A DNA stretch of 64,000 bases from Nymphaea colorata (lineage: Eukaryota; Streptophyta; Magnoliopsida; Nymphaeales; Nymphaeaceae), in NCBI RefSeq assembly GCF_008831285.2, contig NC_045139.1:3942704-4006703 (forward strand), read 5' to 3'. Below the pieces are notes generated by a model that ran no database searches, had not been told where the DNA came from, and saw only the letters and a list, made by a program, of their open reading frames with translations. The translations under genes and the position numbers were made by a program. Shown here in pieces: positions 12,881-26,439 of the stretch. Position 1 is the stretch's first letter. The number at the start of each line of letters is the position of its first letter.

Positions 12881-13355
12881 GATTACATTATCAAAACTGA
12901 TCTCTTTGTTTCTCTCACAGCCGTAAAAAAAACTAGCGATCTCACCAACATCTACATGGATTTTCAGCAAGGATGCCACAGGTGTTCCTCAAAGCCTCAA
13001 GTTGTAAGCACTTGAAAATGGAACTATTTGCTGCAAAAATTTCCCACGCTGCCACAACCAAGCTCCTCCTTTCCAGTGACTTGAAAAGGATACTAATGAA
13101 ACGAATCCCAATATTATTCCCTTCATTTAGACTGTAAAATCTTTTTCTACGAATTCTTTTACGCCAAACAGTCACCAAAGAATCTTCCTCTGATCTGCAG
13201 CCAACTGGTCGAATGTGCTTTAAACGTGCAATCTCTGGTTGCAACTTCAGAGATTTTACCTCACAATACCAAACTAGCATGTAACACCCATGTGCTTGCT
13301 TGCGCACGTAAAGTGGCTGGTAATAAGTCCACTACTTGCGATCGAATAAGTGGCA
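12881..13355 (-). other. Probable ELP2 3'UTR and flank
   Basis: This stretch lies immediately downstream of the ELP2 stop. A 121-codon open frame on the minus strand (12942-13307) has no recognisable domain and is not part of the conserved ELP2 C-terminus, which ends in a final WD blade at 13356. It is best read as UTR or flank. Confidence 0.4.
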
Positions 13356-16300
13356 CTAGAAATTACTAATCTTTACATCAAACACTCTCACAGTATGATC
13401 AGCACCACAGGAACCAAGTTGCAAGGTCATCTCGCCACCTGTATCTTCCTCATGGTTTTTCCTCCAAGCCAAGCGATGCACTGTGGAAGCATGGCATAGA
13501 AATGGATGCAACCGAAACGCAGGCCTGGCACTGAACTTTGATGGAACTAAAGAATCACTGGCAGTTTTTTCAGTGCTAGTGCTCCATAGCTCAATTAGGC
13601 CATCTTCCATACCAATTGCAAGAAGCCCATTGCAAAGCCCAACCCCACCAGACCAAGACAAAGCCGTCACACTGCTAGCAAACTGTGGCAACACCATCAG
13701 CTGCTTGACACAAGCTTCCTCATCAGGGCTGACAATGACTGTCCATATCTTCACAGTTTTGTCCCTAGAACCAGTTGCAAACTGGTGGCCGTGTGGGTTC
13801 CAAGAGCATGCCCATATAATTCTCTTATGTGCTTCAATCTTTGCAACAAGTTTATGACTGACCTCTTGCAGCCCTGCAAATAAAATATCACATTAAAATA
13901 CAGTGCTATGTCCTGAAAGAATAGATGAAAAGGAGAAAAAATGTGCACCATCTCGTGTTATTGAGAAAAGAGAAAAATGGCGATCTCTTGAGACTGCTAA
14001 CAGGAAAGAGTCATCTGGAGAGAATTCCATCTGAGTCACAGTCAAGCTGTGGGATTGTAAACGATCCAGACCCTTCCATGACCCTACTTGCCATAGCCAT
14101 ATTTCTGCAACTTTCGCAGATTGCGCCTGCCAAAAAATCGCTTGAGAAAGAGATACTAGGAATTCCTGAATAAGAAGAAATTTTCTTTCTACATAATAGA
14201 ATGCAAGACATGAAAATATCAGGTAAAGTAAGGGCATTCCAGTTTTCAGGTTTATTAAGCTCACTAGCAGTGACACTCCTATAACTTCAGAATTTGAGTT
14301 GTTCATCAAAGTAATGGACCAAAGAAACTTTATGCATAATCTGCAGACAAGTGTCAGAAAACAAAGAACATGGTTTAGACAAGTACTCATGGTTATTATT
14401 CGCTTAGCAAGTGTAGTGATGAAAAGTTATTAAGTAGCAGAAACTGAGCAGCTTTTATATCTAAAGAAATTGTCAAAATACCAGCACAAGCCTCCAGGGC
14501 CATAATCCTCCACAGATGTGGTGGATGTATGGGGTCACCCTGAAATTTCAGATTTAATTCCACAATAAAATTCAAGAGCGACCCCTAACTTTTTTAACAT
14601 TTTTTTCCCTCCTTTTCAGAAAGCTTCATTCAATGACTTAAAAAACGGACACAAATATCACTTACGATTTTATAAAAAAGGCACCGATAAGGGAGTGGCA
14701 GTATATTTTTTTATTTTTTCTACATTCTTAGTTGATTCTACCTTTTCTGTAGAAGAGATACCAGCCCCAGGGTCAACAAACCCACTTAGATCCCAATAAA
14801 ATGTCCAGAGCAACCTTGACAGTATAACTAAAAGGTAGCAATTTCTGTAAGCTTGAGTGCCAAATAGCTCCAAGATCAAGAAACCTTTGCAAATATCAGA
14901 TAACGTAGATGAGATTTCAATATCAAAGCTACAAAAAGCCTAAGCAGCCCTCAATTTACTTTGCATAAGCTTGACTGTGAAATACAAGCCCCAGGTTAGC
15001 AACCCTTTGCAGATCTTAACTATGAACGTCAACAAGATTCCAACAGGTCCTCACTTCTCAGTAGCATTGACATGACAAGTAAAAGAAATTGGTTTTTGTA
15101 AGCTTACTAACTCCAGAACCAACAACCCTTTGGAGTTTGGATATCTCATGTACTTATGTTGATAAGTTTGATAAAAAGTTTAGTTGCATATCTAATGCAT
15201 TTATGTCATACTCAGGTGAATCAATCCAAAAGATATTTGAAAACGGAATGTTGAGTTGAAAAGCATACCTTTTGCACACCTAAGCTGGATCCTGACCATT
15301 AAAATATCCAAACCATTCCAGGAAAGACAAATATACTGCTTATCAATCTATCGGATAGCAAAACAATGGATTTACCACAGCAGGACATTCAGTGTAAGAT
15401 GCGAGGACATAATAATCAAGCTGCCACATAAAATGACCACTGTAATGTGCAGCCCAACAATAACTCTGCTACAAATATGGAAACATAATACCAAAAAAAT
15501 ATTTTACAATAACAGCTGATCAGATCTGATATTTTGAAGCACTACCAGCCCAGAAATAATCAATTCCTCAACACGAGAAATAATACCCAAAGAATGAAAA
15601 GATACTAAAAATCCATAGAACAATAGCATTCATTAGAAAGAGCAAGTTTTAACCATCAGAGGCATCTTCCAAGTCATTTCAAATACAAAATCATACAAAT
15701 ATATTAAGTAAACAAGTGACATATCTTTTGATGAAAGAATCTTATGTAAACAAGTGATACATTTTTGACGAAAAAAGGTAATGAATTCAGCTCATATTAC
15801 CTTGCACGAGGAAGCAACAAGCTTCCCTTCGTGATCACAGCATAAGGAGAAAAGCTCATTTCCATGACCATAAAGCTTGTGTGTTTCTGGCCATAGAGTG
15901 TGCCATGCCAGTTGCTCCTCAATCGGGGGTTCCATTAGTTCAATTGGAACTGCATCTGGAATAGTTTCCAATGGTTCTGAACCAACTTGTGTGGCCATAG
16001 CTGCTGTATTGTGCTCTGCTGAAAGAGAAAAAAAAATAGCAAAGTACCTTAACAACTGTTAAGAACATGAGTAACAGAGAAAAGGAAAATCAAACATTGG
16101 TATAGAACTTTAAGATGAAAAGCAGATTCCATTGAACTTCAACTGAAGGCACCTAAAATGCACAACCATTACCAAGAAGCTTGCCACCTGTGAGCAGGCA
16201 CTTCTCAAAGCATGCATGCCTCGTATGTAAGCCCATGTGCCTCTGGACTTTGGACTGTCTTGTTGCAAATCTGAAGTAGCACTTGGTTAAGTCATGCTCT

Positions 16301-19300
16301 TCATGCATAAGTGCAACAAGGGAATGTCCACTGTTCCCCAGATGGCACAATTGCTCGAAGTATTTATGTGCTCCACCCACTATTTCTTGTAGAAGAATAA
16401 AATCAAATGACAAGTAGAAACAAACTAGAGAGAGGATTTCTTACAATGAACATAGATAGGTTTCTGAGATAGCCCAAGAGCAGACATATTTGCACCTAAA
16501 ATTTGAACATCTTCTCCAGTATCTTCCAGATAGCTTGTCATTTGTGCCGAAGCATGTCTTAGTGTCTTTAAAAATGAGAGTGGAGCACTAAATACTCTAG
16601 CAACCTTTTCATCTGCTCCACTAACAAATCGTTGATTGCCTTTCCCCTGAATAACTGTTACACAATTAATGTCATGACCATGAACCTGTGGCCGAGCTAT
16701 TTCATGCCAAGAAGGTTTCTCGCCAGAGGATCTTTTACTTTCCCATGAAGCAAAAATGCGAGTAGTCTGTCAATTAGTGAATGTTCAATTATAAGGCTCC
16801 ACATTTAAAGTTGTACAAAAGAAAAACTAAATGATGGTGAGGGCTACAGTAAGTTACAGAGACAAATCATTAGGAGCTACAACTATCCAAGTCTTAATCA
16901 ACAACTTGAGACCTTGTGACAAAATAATCTGAATCCACATGCAAAACTCATTGGTATTAAGAACAGTATGCTAAACAAACTTCCAAAATGAAACTTACCA
17001 TACATATGCAAATCAAAATGTATCACCCAACTACACATACGGCCAGGGTCACTGACAGGCATGCATATGTGTTTTTCAGTTATGTACTAGCAGTAAGAGT
17101 AAACCAGTGAAGAAGAAGGTTATGAACAAAGGTAGGCTAGAGATGAAGGAATTGATTAATGATATGTTGATACACCTAGGTCGATAGTAGCTCAAGAGAA
17201 AAGAAGCAAGCTGAAGGCACAGAGTAACAGGCACCACCTTTCTGTGATTAATATGTAAAGCAGTTGATTGGCATGATCCCAAGAACTTGACTAAGCCACA
17301 TTTTTTTAGATGAAAGCACAAAAAATGTCTCAAGCAGATCGACAAAATTGCAGTCGAAGATAAAAATTCATGGTATGGTTCTAGAACTACCAAGTCATGG
17401 CCAAAATGATGCATGTACCAAAAGAATAGACTTAATTTGCTAGAGATAACTTACTATCTTATATCCTATCTAAGGACAAGAATAGTTCAAAAATTTGATC
17501 CATTGTAACCCTTGAAAGTGAGGACTTGTGTCTCATATTTAGAAATGTAAAAGAAAGGGTGAATAAAACATTCTCTACCCTTCTCCACCTTTTTGAATCA
17601 GATAATAACAGTTTGGATAAATAAGGATAGTGAACATTTTAGGAAAGTAAAGGTAAATGATGTGTAGCTTTGAACTATTTCTTTCCAACAGTGGTGGTGG
17701 TATGAACCACCCAAGGCAGTCGCATCTTTGGATGATATGGACTATGGCTGCAATTTGAGCAGATGTTCTGTGATTTTTTTACCCAAATATAACTGTTACT
17801 TGTAAATAAAAAAATATGCCTGAAGATTGCTCCAGGTTCATCAATTCAAAGCTTCAAATCCATATCACACAGACAAGGTCATGGGCGTCAGAACAGGTGC
17901 ACCATCCAACATGTTGCAAAAACAGTCGGGAACTTGTTAAGTGTGGTTAACACACTGAATACTTATTCTTGTCCAACTTGGGAACTATGTTAACCTTGAC
18001 CAGTCCAAATTGTCCTTTCATTAGGGTTCAGATTTAAAGACCAAAGGAAGCCTGTCGAGACTGCTTCTTCTTCTCTCCCTGTCTGCAGATTGTTTTGACT
18101 GTAGATTTCTCTTTCTCCCCGGCTTGGTTTGCCTTGCTGGGCGAGCTGGCCATGCTGCTACCACCCGGATGCCAGCTTAGAAACAGAAACAGTTGAGCAT
18201 AAGCTAGTGAAACTCAAGTCACTGATGTTGCTGTTGGAGCTCGAGTTCTAGCAGGTGGTGGTGGCAGCAGAAGTCGAGCCACCACTATTATACTCAGTCT
18301 TCAGGATACCTGATTATTTTTGTCTCTCTCTCTCTCTCTCCCCCTCTCTCTCTCTCTCGCTCTCCAGCAATAAAATGTTGCAGGAGTGTCATAACCGCTA
18401 TGCGCTTTAGTAGAATGAAACTATTTGTATAATTGTGCACATTTTGGTATATTAGTTACTTTATTTGTCTATCAGTTTATGCATTATGATTTATGAATCT
18501 ATTTCTTAATATATATTATACACACAGCAACACAGTTGTGCCCCACACCTAAGCCTGGGCGTCGGGCCGGGCCGGCCCGTTTAGCCCATTTAGATTAAAA
18601 AAATAATTTTTTAAATTTTTTTGTTTTAATAATATATATTTATTATTAATAAATATATTTTATATTTAAAAAAATATTTTATAATTAAAAAATTGTTTTT
18701 AAATTTTAAATGGGCCGGGCCCGGGCCGAGACCCGGGCTATCGGGCCGGCCCGATGCCCACCCTTACCCACACCCAACCTGCAACAATGTCACATAGGTT
18801 CAAACTATGTGTATATTTGGATCAGATCAGATTCATATTTCAATCCAGATCTATTCTGTATCTTAATTGATATCTGAATGTTGCTTTTATGTGGAAAATA
18901 AAAATTAACCATGTAGTCGATTGGCTACGGTGGCAGGATGCATGATCTGCATCTGGATTCAATTCTACACAATTCAATCTTATTCAAATTAAATTCAAAT
19001 ACAAATTGAATATTACCATTGATTCCAATCTAATAAAAACTAGTCCTTGCTCGATTTGTGCATTCCCACAGATTAACATATCAAAATGTTCACCCTATGA
19101 ATCGGATGACTCTCTCGTAACACAAAAAGAAAAAATGTCAGCAAACAACATCATGCCCTTTTGTGTTCAAACTTCAAAATACCAGGATAAACCAACTGTA
19201 CCTGATCATGGCTCACTGAAAGAATATATTCACCAGATCTGGACCACGAAAAATCAGTTACAGTACCACTGTGCCCTGATGGAACTACCTTTGGCTGCCA

Positions 19301-22300
19301 CTTTTCTTGTTCTGAGCCTACGTTCTTCCACAAATGAAATGATCCACCATATCCATGAGCTAGAATTGAATCTCCATGAGGACCCCAATGGCCGCCATAA
19401 AAGCCTAATGCAGAATGGCTGAGTTCACCAACACTGACCATATTTGTCCAAATACCGGTATTCTTTTCAGGCTTCCATATCATCATCGTCTTGTCCATAG
19501 ATGCAGATAAAATGCTCTGGGGCTGAATCCAACCCTTTTTGCTGTCATCCATGATAAGAGCAGGTTGCCAATCCACTGAATACACCCAATCATCATGTCC
19601 CACTAGAAGAGATTCAAGAGAAACCTGATAGGTGGAATCTGCAACCGTGAAAACTGGACCCTCAATATATGACATCATGGAAATGCAGTTTTGGATGCTT
19701 GTTGCTTGAGCATTGGATGGAAGTTCACGCAATGCTATCCTCCATACACGTATTGTTTTGTCCTGTGATGAGCTTGCCAGAAATAAAAAATCTGATCCTC
19801 CATCAACAGAAATTGGTAATGAAAAATCCAATCCCCGGATCCAGTCTGTGTGTCCCTTTAACTCGCAAGCAGGTGAAAGCTGATGCAGTGCATGAAAATA
19901 CAGTATTGAGCTTACAGGACAAATCAAATGAAAAGATAAACATACAAGTTTTTTTTTAAAAAAAAAGAAAACTCATAGACCTTTCCACTTCCTTCTCCAG
20001 AATATAAATGAATCTTGTTGTCAAGTCCCCCCATTGCAAGAACCAACTGTCCAGGATTTTCTGGCAACGAAGCCAATGAGAGTGCAACCATGGGTCTCAT
20101 CCCAACAGAGATAGAATCCAGGCATGTCATTTCACAGCCATCTGCAAGAACCACAAAAGCATAAGGAAAAAGAGACCTGGAAACTGGATGACACCTTTTT
20201 TTAAAAAAAAAAACTCTGGTTGATGTAGTTACATTTGTTCTTTATTGAAATGGCTACAGTGGTACAGAACTTCGATCACGGAGGAAAATTTTTAATAGTT
20301 ATTTCCGCCTGGAAAATAATCTCCTGACAAGCTATTTTTTGATCTGCAGTTCATAACTAGTTCCTCAATGAAATTGTTATAATAATCTTCTTCCATGTGA
20401 TTTGCTTATCTGCATGCTCATGCACATGTACATGCTTGCATTTTTTAATTATAGATGATGATAGCAAGATTAATTTCCAATATTTTCTGAAAAGCATTCA
20501 CATGTTAGGATGTCATCTTTAAGTATTCTAGCTTGTTTGACATTCACCATATTTTGTAATGCATGATAATATCTAAATGAACCAGAACTGGATCTATGAT
20601 ATCCTGTTCTCCCCATCATTGAATACATCTCACTGTGTTTTGTTTCTTGAGAAGCCATTATAATCTTGCTGAATATATGTACTCCTTTAACTTCTGAAGT
20701 GTCCCCAGTGGCTTGCAAGTGGACATGGATCTAAATTGAAGGCAATATTATGTTACCCCAACCAACTTAGCTAAAAAGTATTACATCACAAGCAGAAGAA
20801 ATAGACCACGAAAATAGTAAACCACTTTGCTTCAACAAGTGAACAGATAAAAAATACATGAAAATCGCAAGAAGGTTGAAATACAACCACATATTTTTAG
20901 ATAGCACGTACAGAAAGAACCAAGTAGAACTTGTAATAAAACATTCATACATCACAAAAGCAATCACGAGAAACTTATAATCACTTACAGGATATCATTT
21001 GTTTGAAGATAGTCACAAATAACATCTTGGAGTTTTAAACAGCAAGGTTTTTCTCGATAATACGGCGAGCTTGAAAAAAAGGGAAAAATACGGTAAAATT
21101 TTAAAGATTTTAAAAAACTAAAAATGGGGGAAAAATAAAATAAGTGAGAAACTAATAACACAAACATCGAAAGATAAGTAGATTTGCAACAAATAAAAAA
21201 TAGAAAATGAAAAAAAAACTGTTTGACATTAAAAAACTGAAAAAAGTGAAAAACACGAAAAAACGTGTTAAAATGCATTTTTTCGTTTTTAATGTTTTTT
21301 TCAAAAAAATGAATTTTTTTAAGTTTTAAACGGTCATTTAATTTATCATGTTTTTTCTTTGCGTTTTTTTTTTTGGAAAAAAAAGCGTATTTGAACACTA
21401 TTGAGGCCTTTTCCATATCTAACATGTACAGTAAACTATATACTAAGTGATCCAACATACCTCCATAGCTTGACGGAAGATCCATTTTCCAGAGAAAAAC
21501 AATGCCATCAGATCCTGTGGAAGCAAATAGAGAAGCACCTTCTGAAACGAGAAGTCCAGTAATGCACGTCACACCTTTTCCATGTGATTTTGGCACTTGC
21601 ATTACATACATCCACTGTTACAACAGAGTTATTAAGCAAGCAAGCTCCAGAATACCTCAACAATGGCTAGGCAATCAACACCCTATTGAATTTCCACAAC
21701 CTTGAAACAAATATGTAGGATGAATGACCATTTTTTTTTTTTGGTGGTGGTGGTGGGGATGTGTGTGTTGTTGGTTGGGAAGAGAGAGTGTCTAGCCATA
21801 AGCAAGTCAACATACTAACTAGTGCCTCCCATATGCCAGAGAGCAATCATGGCTACAGCTGCCAGAGTTTCTTCTTTTTTATCATGAAGGTATTGTCATT
21901 TCTCAGTTACTTTCATGCCTGTTCTTTTTGGAATGCTCAGAGCTTCTATTAATCGTAAATGGCAAAAGCTTAATACGCAGCAGATGCCAGATGCCACAAA
22001 AACAGAGGGATCAATGTGTTTTAAGGACATGCCTGTTAGCATATTCCAGTGGAAAATTTCGGGCCCCTATAGATGATCCAAGTCAAGCTATATGATGTCT
22101 ACACTCCCCTTTCAATTGACATAGAATCTTTTTGTCATTTTTGTTTAACATGCTTTATCTAGATTTGCCATAACGGAACAATTCTCGCTCTTAGATATTG
22201 CCGTTGGACTGAAAGACAACATAACATAGATAAAACAGGGAAGAGGAGGCACTTGTCAATCCTTGATCATGGACATACAAATATCAGAATAGTGGATTCG

Positions 22301-24078
22301 ATCAAACAGAATGTAGCCTGATCTTTCATAATGCAGTTATATGATATCCTATTACAATAATGAAAGTTGTAACAGCATAAGAACACATAAGGAATAAACC
22401 AATTCACTTGAGAAAAGGTCCAAGCAGTTACCTGCATTTCTTTAAGAAATACTGCCCACATAAGGATAACCCCATCAGCACCTCCAGAAAGCAAAAAATG
22501 CTCTTGTGTTTGAACTGTAAGTGAAAACAGTACAGAAGAATGAAACATATAAAAGCTCCAAAGAATGGAAACGAGATTATGATGAAATCTCGAAAGTGCT
22601 GATTAAGTAATTTTTTCTTTAATGCACATCTAGCTAGAGGCTTTAAAAGTAAAGCTTGGAGAACCAACTTCAAAACTATGGTGAAATAAAAACAAACAAG
22701 ACAAGTCCTTGCAACCAAGAAGGCCATTATTAATTGAAACTTGGAGATAAACTCTAAATACTCAGGAAAAACATACAATCTAGTATGCTCTGCTGTGAAT
22801 CTAAAATTTCATCTTATTTGCACTTATTAGACTGTGTTTATATATCTATGTTAAAAGACAAGTTCAAATAAGAAAAAAAAAATATCTAGGTGCTACCCTG
22901 ATAAGCAGTTCGCGTTCAATAGGTTCACCTGGGATTAAATGAATATTCCTGATGAAGGGGGAAAAAATAGATTTTTCTACCTAGTTTAACAATATAACGA
23001 CCACTGGAAAAGTTAGCAAAAGAAATGGAAATAGAAAAAAAACACAATGAAAGTACACAAAACAAAAAGTCCCACATGGAAAAAACAATTGCAACATTTT
23101 GTGAATTGTGATAATAGGTTTCCTTAGAAGAGTCATAACTATGTTCTCTCTTAATAATTTTACATGTGAATAACATCTTAATGACATTTTTAGAATGTCC
23201 ACGGTAATAGTATACAATATCATGGTACTAAACTTCCACATCATTAGCATCAGACTTAAGGTGATGCATCTAGATTGAACTTTCAAACTGTTCATGTATC
23301 TCCTGAAGTTTCAAAATTGAGATCTCAGAGATGACTATCAGCCAGCATATATCTGATCACTAACAGGTTCAGCATACATGTCTTCCCGCCAAAATAAACA
23401 AGACAAGAAGCAATTCGCAAGTAAATGATTTCCTCCACATAGTAGATAAGTTCATTATGACATCCGCAAAAAGAAGTTCCCATTTCAAAGCAAAATATTT
23501 CACGTATCACTATTTCAAGCATAACCACTACCAAGCGCATAGTTTGCCATAATGAGTCCCATGTTCTTGCGAACTCATTAAAATCCAGAAGGATCCTCAA
23601 CGGCCACTTGAAACAGCAGCAACAGATTATATCATATGAAAACTGAAATGAATTCTTATAGTAACAACTACCACATCAAGGGCCAACCAAAGGACGAAGA
23701 ATGAAAGTAAAACGAAGAAAACAACAAAACTGACCTTTGAATACATCCTTAGAACTAGGGATCCAACAAGTACAGTTCACAAGGGCTTTATGACCAGGAA
23801 GAGTTGTCAAGATCCTCCCTTTCTGTCCAACCAAACCCATAGTCCAATTTAGTTTAAAGACCAATGTCAGAATCATAAAAACAGTACTTTAAAAAAAAAA
23901 AAAAACAGACGCGATTAAAGACCTCGGGGCAAAATATGGCCACGGCATTCTGGGCACCAAAGGCAACCAAATTGCAGGCACCCCACGAGACATTATTCAC
24001 GACTCTGTTGCATCCGGCGCCGATGAATGTTCCATCTACTCCGCTTACACGCATATCACAATTATCGGAAGTACCCAT
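13356..24078 (-). CDS. Elongator complex protein 2 (ELP2), 10 exons, 851 aa
   Basis: ELP2 is the WD40 scaffold of Elongator, which with ELP1 and ELP3 modifies wobble uridines of tRNAs; in plants it is also linked to chromatin acetylation (family knowledge). Exons in order: 23923-24078, 23735-23822, 22432-22514, 21461-21614, 19981-20141, 19202-19879, 16445-16766, 15801-16018, 13949-14126, 13356-13873 (2556 nt, all GT-AG, phases consistent). WD blades can be read throughout: [107 protein letters not shown] and a final DHTVRVFDV. The number of blades fits two seven-bladed propellers. Length is close to the Arabidopsis protein (about 840 aa from memory). The ATG begins [20 protein letters not shown]. 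The 2.4-kb intron at 16767-19201 holds a hAT MITE. Confidence 0.96.
18330..18361. repeat. (CT)n microsatellite in an ELP2 intron
   Basis: CT run interrupted by CCCC, inside the ELP2 intron 16767-19201, in a stretch that also carries the MITE at 18550-18766. Confidence 0.9.
18550..18766. mobile_element. hAT-type MITE in an ELP2 intron, exact 8-bp target duplication
   Basis: The 217-bp element starts TAAGCCTGGGCGTCGG and ends with the complement of TAAGGGTGGGCATCGG (13 of 16 terminal positions match). GGGCCGGCCCG-rich arms flank an AT-only core. The flanks are identical 8-mers CCCACACC at 18542-18549 and 18767-18774. An 8-bp duplication is the hallmark of hAT transposition. There is no coding capacity, so it was mobilised in trans. 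It lies about 435 bp from the nearer ELP2 exon and the gene model is intact around it. Confidence 0.85.
21045..21420. repeat. AT-rich dispersed repeat in an ELP2 intron
   Basis: Blocks such as TTTGCAACAAATAAAAA, GTTTGACATTAAAAAACTG, AAGTTTTAAACGGTCATTTA and TTTGCGTTTTTTTTTT occur in the same order, but in reverse complement, at 30790-30990 in an intron of the neighbouring hydrolase gene. It lies in the ELP2 intron 20142-21460, ending about 40 bp before exon 4. It encodes nothing. Confidence 0.6.
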
Positions 24079-24856
24079 CTACTCAAATCCATCAGAAAAC
24101 AAAATGACTGATAAACTCCATGGAACAAAACAGATAATCAATTTCAATGAAAATCGACTTGAAAACGACATTTTCTATGAAAATTTCCTCCAATTTTCGC
24201 CATTTTTTATTGTTGGCACTCACTTACTGGTGGGAGATGAAGAGGCGAACCAGATCTTCCGACGGGAAAAAACTCAACGAAGAATCCTATACTCGAAAAA
24301 ACCCCTCGTAAACCCTAAGCAACGTCTCTCTGTCAAAAACCCTCCCTGGGGAACTCTCGCAATGGATCGGGTAAAAATGATCTGATCTGGATCGACACTA
24401 TGAGCCCTGGACCTATAGGGATGCAGATGAACCGTGTCCGACCTTGTTATCTGAACCCAAATACGTTGTTGCAATTTGATCAAGCCAACAGGGGATTACT
24501 GGTTGGGATTGTTCCACTGTCAAGCCTTAACTAGCGGCATAATGCGGTGATTTGAAGAACATAGGATAGAAAATCCAAGATATTTTCACATTGGGATCTA
24601 AAGGAGCAGCTATGTTTGATGAGAAAAAAAGGTTTCTTCTCGGTGAAAATCATTTCAGACTTTATTTTAGACCGCCATCACAAGTCATGGATGCAACTTC
24701 CCTTTAGATTCTCAGTCTCAATGCATCTAAGCTTCACCAGGAACAAAGAAATTGAGTTTTTTCTCCTGTGAATTTTCAAACTCGAATGACATGCTGGAGG
24801 TGCATGTAGATGCATGTAGTAACAAGTTAAGGCACGTGTTTGTAGCGTGAGGTGAG

Positions 24857-25000
24857 CAGGGGAGCCAAGATAGGACCCGCATGGGCCCCGACCCACCTAA
24901 AAAAAATAAAAATTTTACATGTAAATTTTAAAAACTTTCACTTGTTTTATATAAAAATTTTGAAAAAAAATATTTCGGCGAAAATCAAAATTTATAAACT
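24857..25000 (+). repeat. Decayed copy of a CAG(G)GGAGCCA-type MITE
   Basis: It starts CAGGGGAGCCAAG and continues with a TTTTACATGTAAATTTTAAA block and TTTTATATAAAAATTTTGAA, matching the interior of the intact element at 49422-49614. The right terminus is not recognisable, so this copy is truncated or strongly diverged. Confidence 0.55.
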
Positions 25001-25689
25001 TTAATTCAACCTGCATCATCGAGCTTAACACAAGAATCGGCTTCATTCTTAGATAACGCCCCAACTATGTTAAAAATAAAGAACATGTGAACACCACTTT
25101 TTTTAAGCTAGTGCAGTACTAGAGTGAGCCTCACACCATTTCTCACCTATTTTCAATTAGGAACTGTTACGAGCTGAGTTCGTGCTGAACGGAACATGTT
25201 GAGCTCGACTCCAGTGACAACTTACTTGGCTCGAACTCGGCTCATTAGCTTGAGCTTACACCAACTCAATCTGAAAAAGATCCTTCAAACAATTTGTGCG
25301 GCTTGCTGTTCTATGATTTGAAAGATCATTTGTTAGCAAATGTGTCTTGAAAGTGTAGAAGATAGTGCATAGCGGCGCACTCGGAGGGGGGATATTATAA
25401 AGCAGCCTGGACCCTGGGAGGACGAAGGGAAGGAGGAGTGGGGGACGGCTTCAGCCTTCACTTGCGAGGTGGGATATATACTATGCAGTCTATACTTTGT
25501 CTATGTAGTAATCAAACTGACAGCTAAACTTTACCACTTTGCTAGTCCGACCAACTATGCCAGTCCCCTTGAGGCAGCTTCATATGAAGTTGAAGCTGAC
25601 TCACTAAAGAGTATATTAGTTATCAACTTGGCTTGACCCAGCCTACTCCATGATTAGGACCTAGCTCGAGCTTTAGACAATCTTAAAAG

Positions 25690-25815
25690 CAGGGGTGAAG
25701 GGGTCAGCAGACGGCAGGGGCCTCCTCAACAATTTCTATTTAAAAAATTTACACGTAATTGTTGTTAAAATTTTGAAACTATAATTTGGTCATCTCGTAA
25801 AAAATGCATAGTTAT
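25690..25815 (+). repeat. Second decayed copy of the same repeat
   Basis: It starts CAGGGGTGAAGGGGTCAG and contains TTTACACGTAA and AAATTTTGAAACTATAATT, the latter also present near the right end of the 49422-49614 element. The terminus is degraded. Confidence 0.4.
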
Positions 25816-26404
25816 GAAGAACTGCAATTAAAGGGTGTGTTGGTTATCCACTAGGCTCCGCCTAACCTTGCTGATAATTACTATACGTTAATGTAGTGTT
25901 ATAATTGTATTATTTTTAAAGAAATCAATATTTTTTAATCAAGCTTGTTGTTTTTGAATTGGGAAATTTGAGACAAAGTCAAAGAATTGATCAAACCCAT
26001 CAACCTAAAACTTTGATCAAGTTCAATGTTTAATTTTAGCTACGAGCTCGGCTTGAACTATGAGTGCTTAATCCTGACATTGAGCTCACTAAATATAAGT
26101 CCCTCGTTGTCACATTTGGAAGAAACATCGTATGTCACATGACTATTTTCTAGTGATAAAGCACTTAAATTTATGTTAAAATGTGTTTGTAAATACTAAT
26201 TTAATGTAAATTGTAATTTAGTTGAGGTTGTTTTTGTAAAAATAAATGATTTTTATGCCATCAAAATTTTGTTGTTATAAAAACCGTTCATTTTTTTACT
26301 GTTAAAAAAAATATTTAATTAAATTAATAATGAATTTTAATAATTTTGGTTTTTGTCAAGTGATGTGGGAACTTTCGATGGCGCAACTGCATACACGACA
26401 CTAA

Positions 26405-26414
26405 TATATATAAG
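26405..26414 (+). promoter_or_regulatory. TATA box of the plus-strand hydrolase gene
   Basis: TATATATAAG lies about 240 bp upstream of a strong splice donor that ends a GC-rich stretch. This fits a transcript starting near 26440 with a 5'UTR exon, an intron, and the coding start at 27471. The role is inferred from position and sequence only. Confidence 0.45.
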
Positions 26415-26439
26415 TAAGCAGAACGGTTGAGGCAATATA

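Larger units (their letters stand above)
24079..26404. other. ELP2 5' flank and intergenic region with decayed repeats
   Basis: 24079-24400 is the likely ELP2 5'UTR and promoter (no TATA box seen). Beyond it are decayed copies of the CAGGGG-type repeat (from 24857 and 25690). Scattered GAGCTCGGCTCGAAC-like motifs at about 25160-25260 and 26040-26090 are typical of degraded non-autonomous elements. No gene is visible. Confidence 0.5.

Noticed and set aside
12942..13307. 121-codon minus-strand frame after ELP2
   Set aside because: The ELP2 C-terminus is complete without it. No recognised domain; likely 3'UTR or flank.
19006..19422. 138-codon plus-strand frame
   Set aside because: Antisense shadow of the large ELP2 exon 19202-19879.
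20470..20718. 82-codon minus-strand frame inside ELP2, considered as an exon
   Set aside because: The flanking exons (21461-21614 and 19981-20141) join directly with matching phase as [14 protein letters not shown], leaving no place for it. It is intron sequence.
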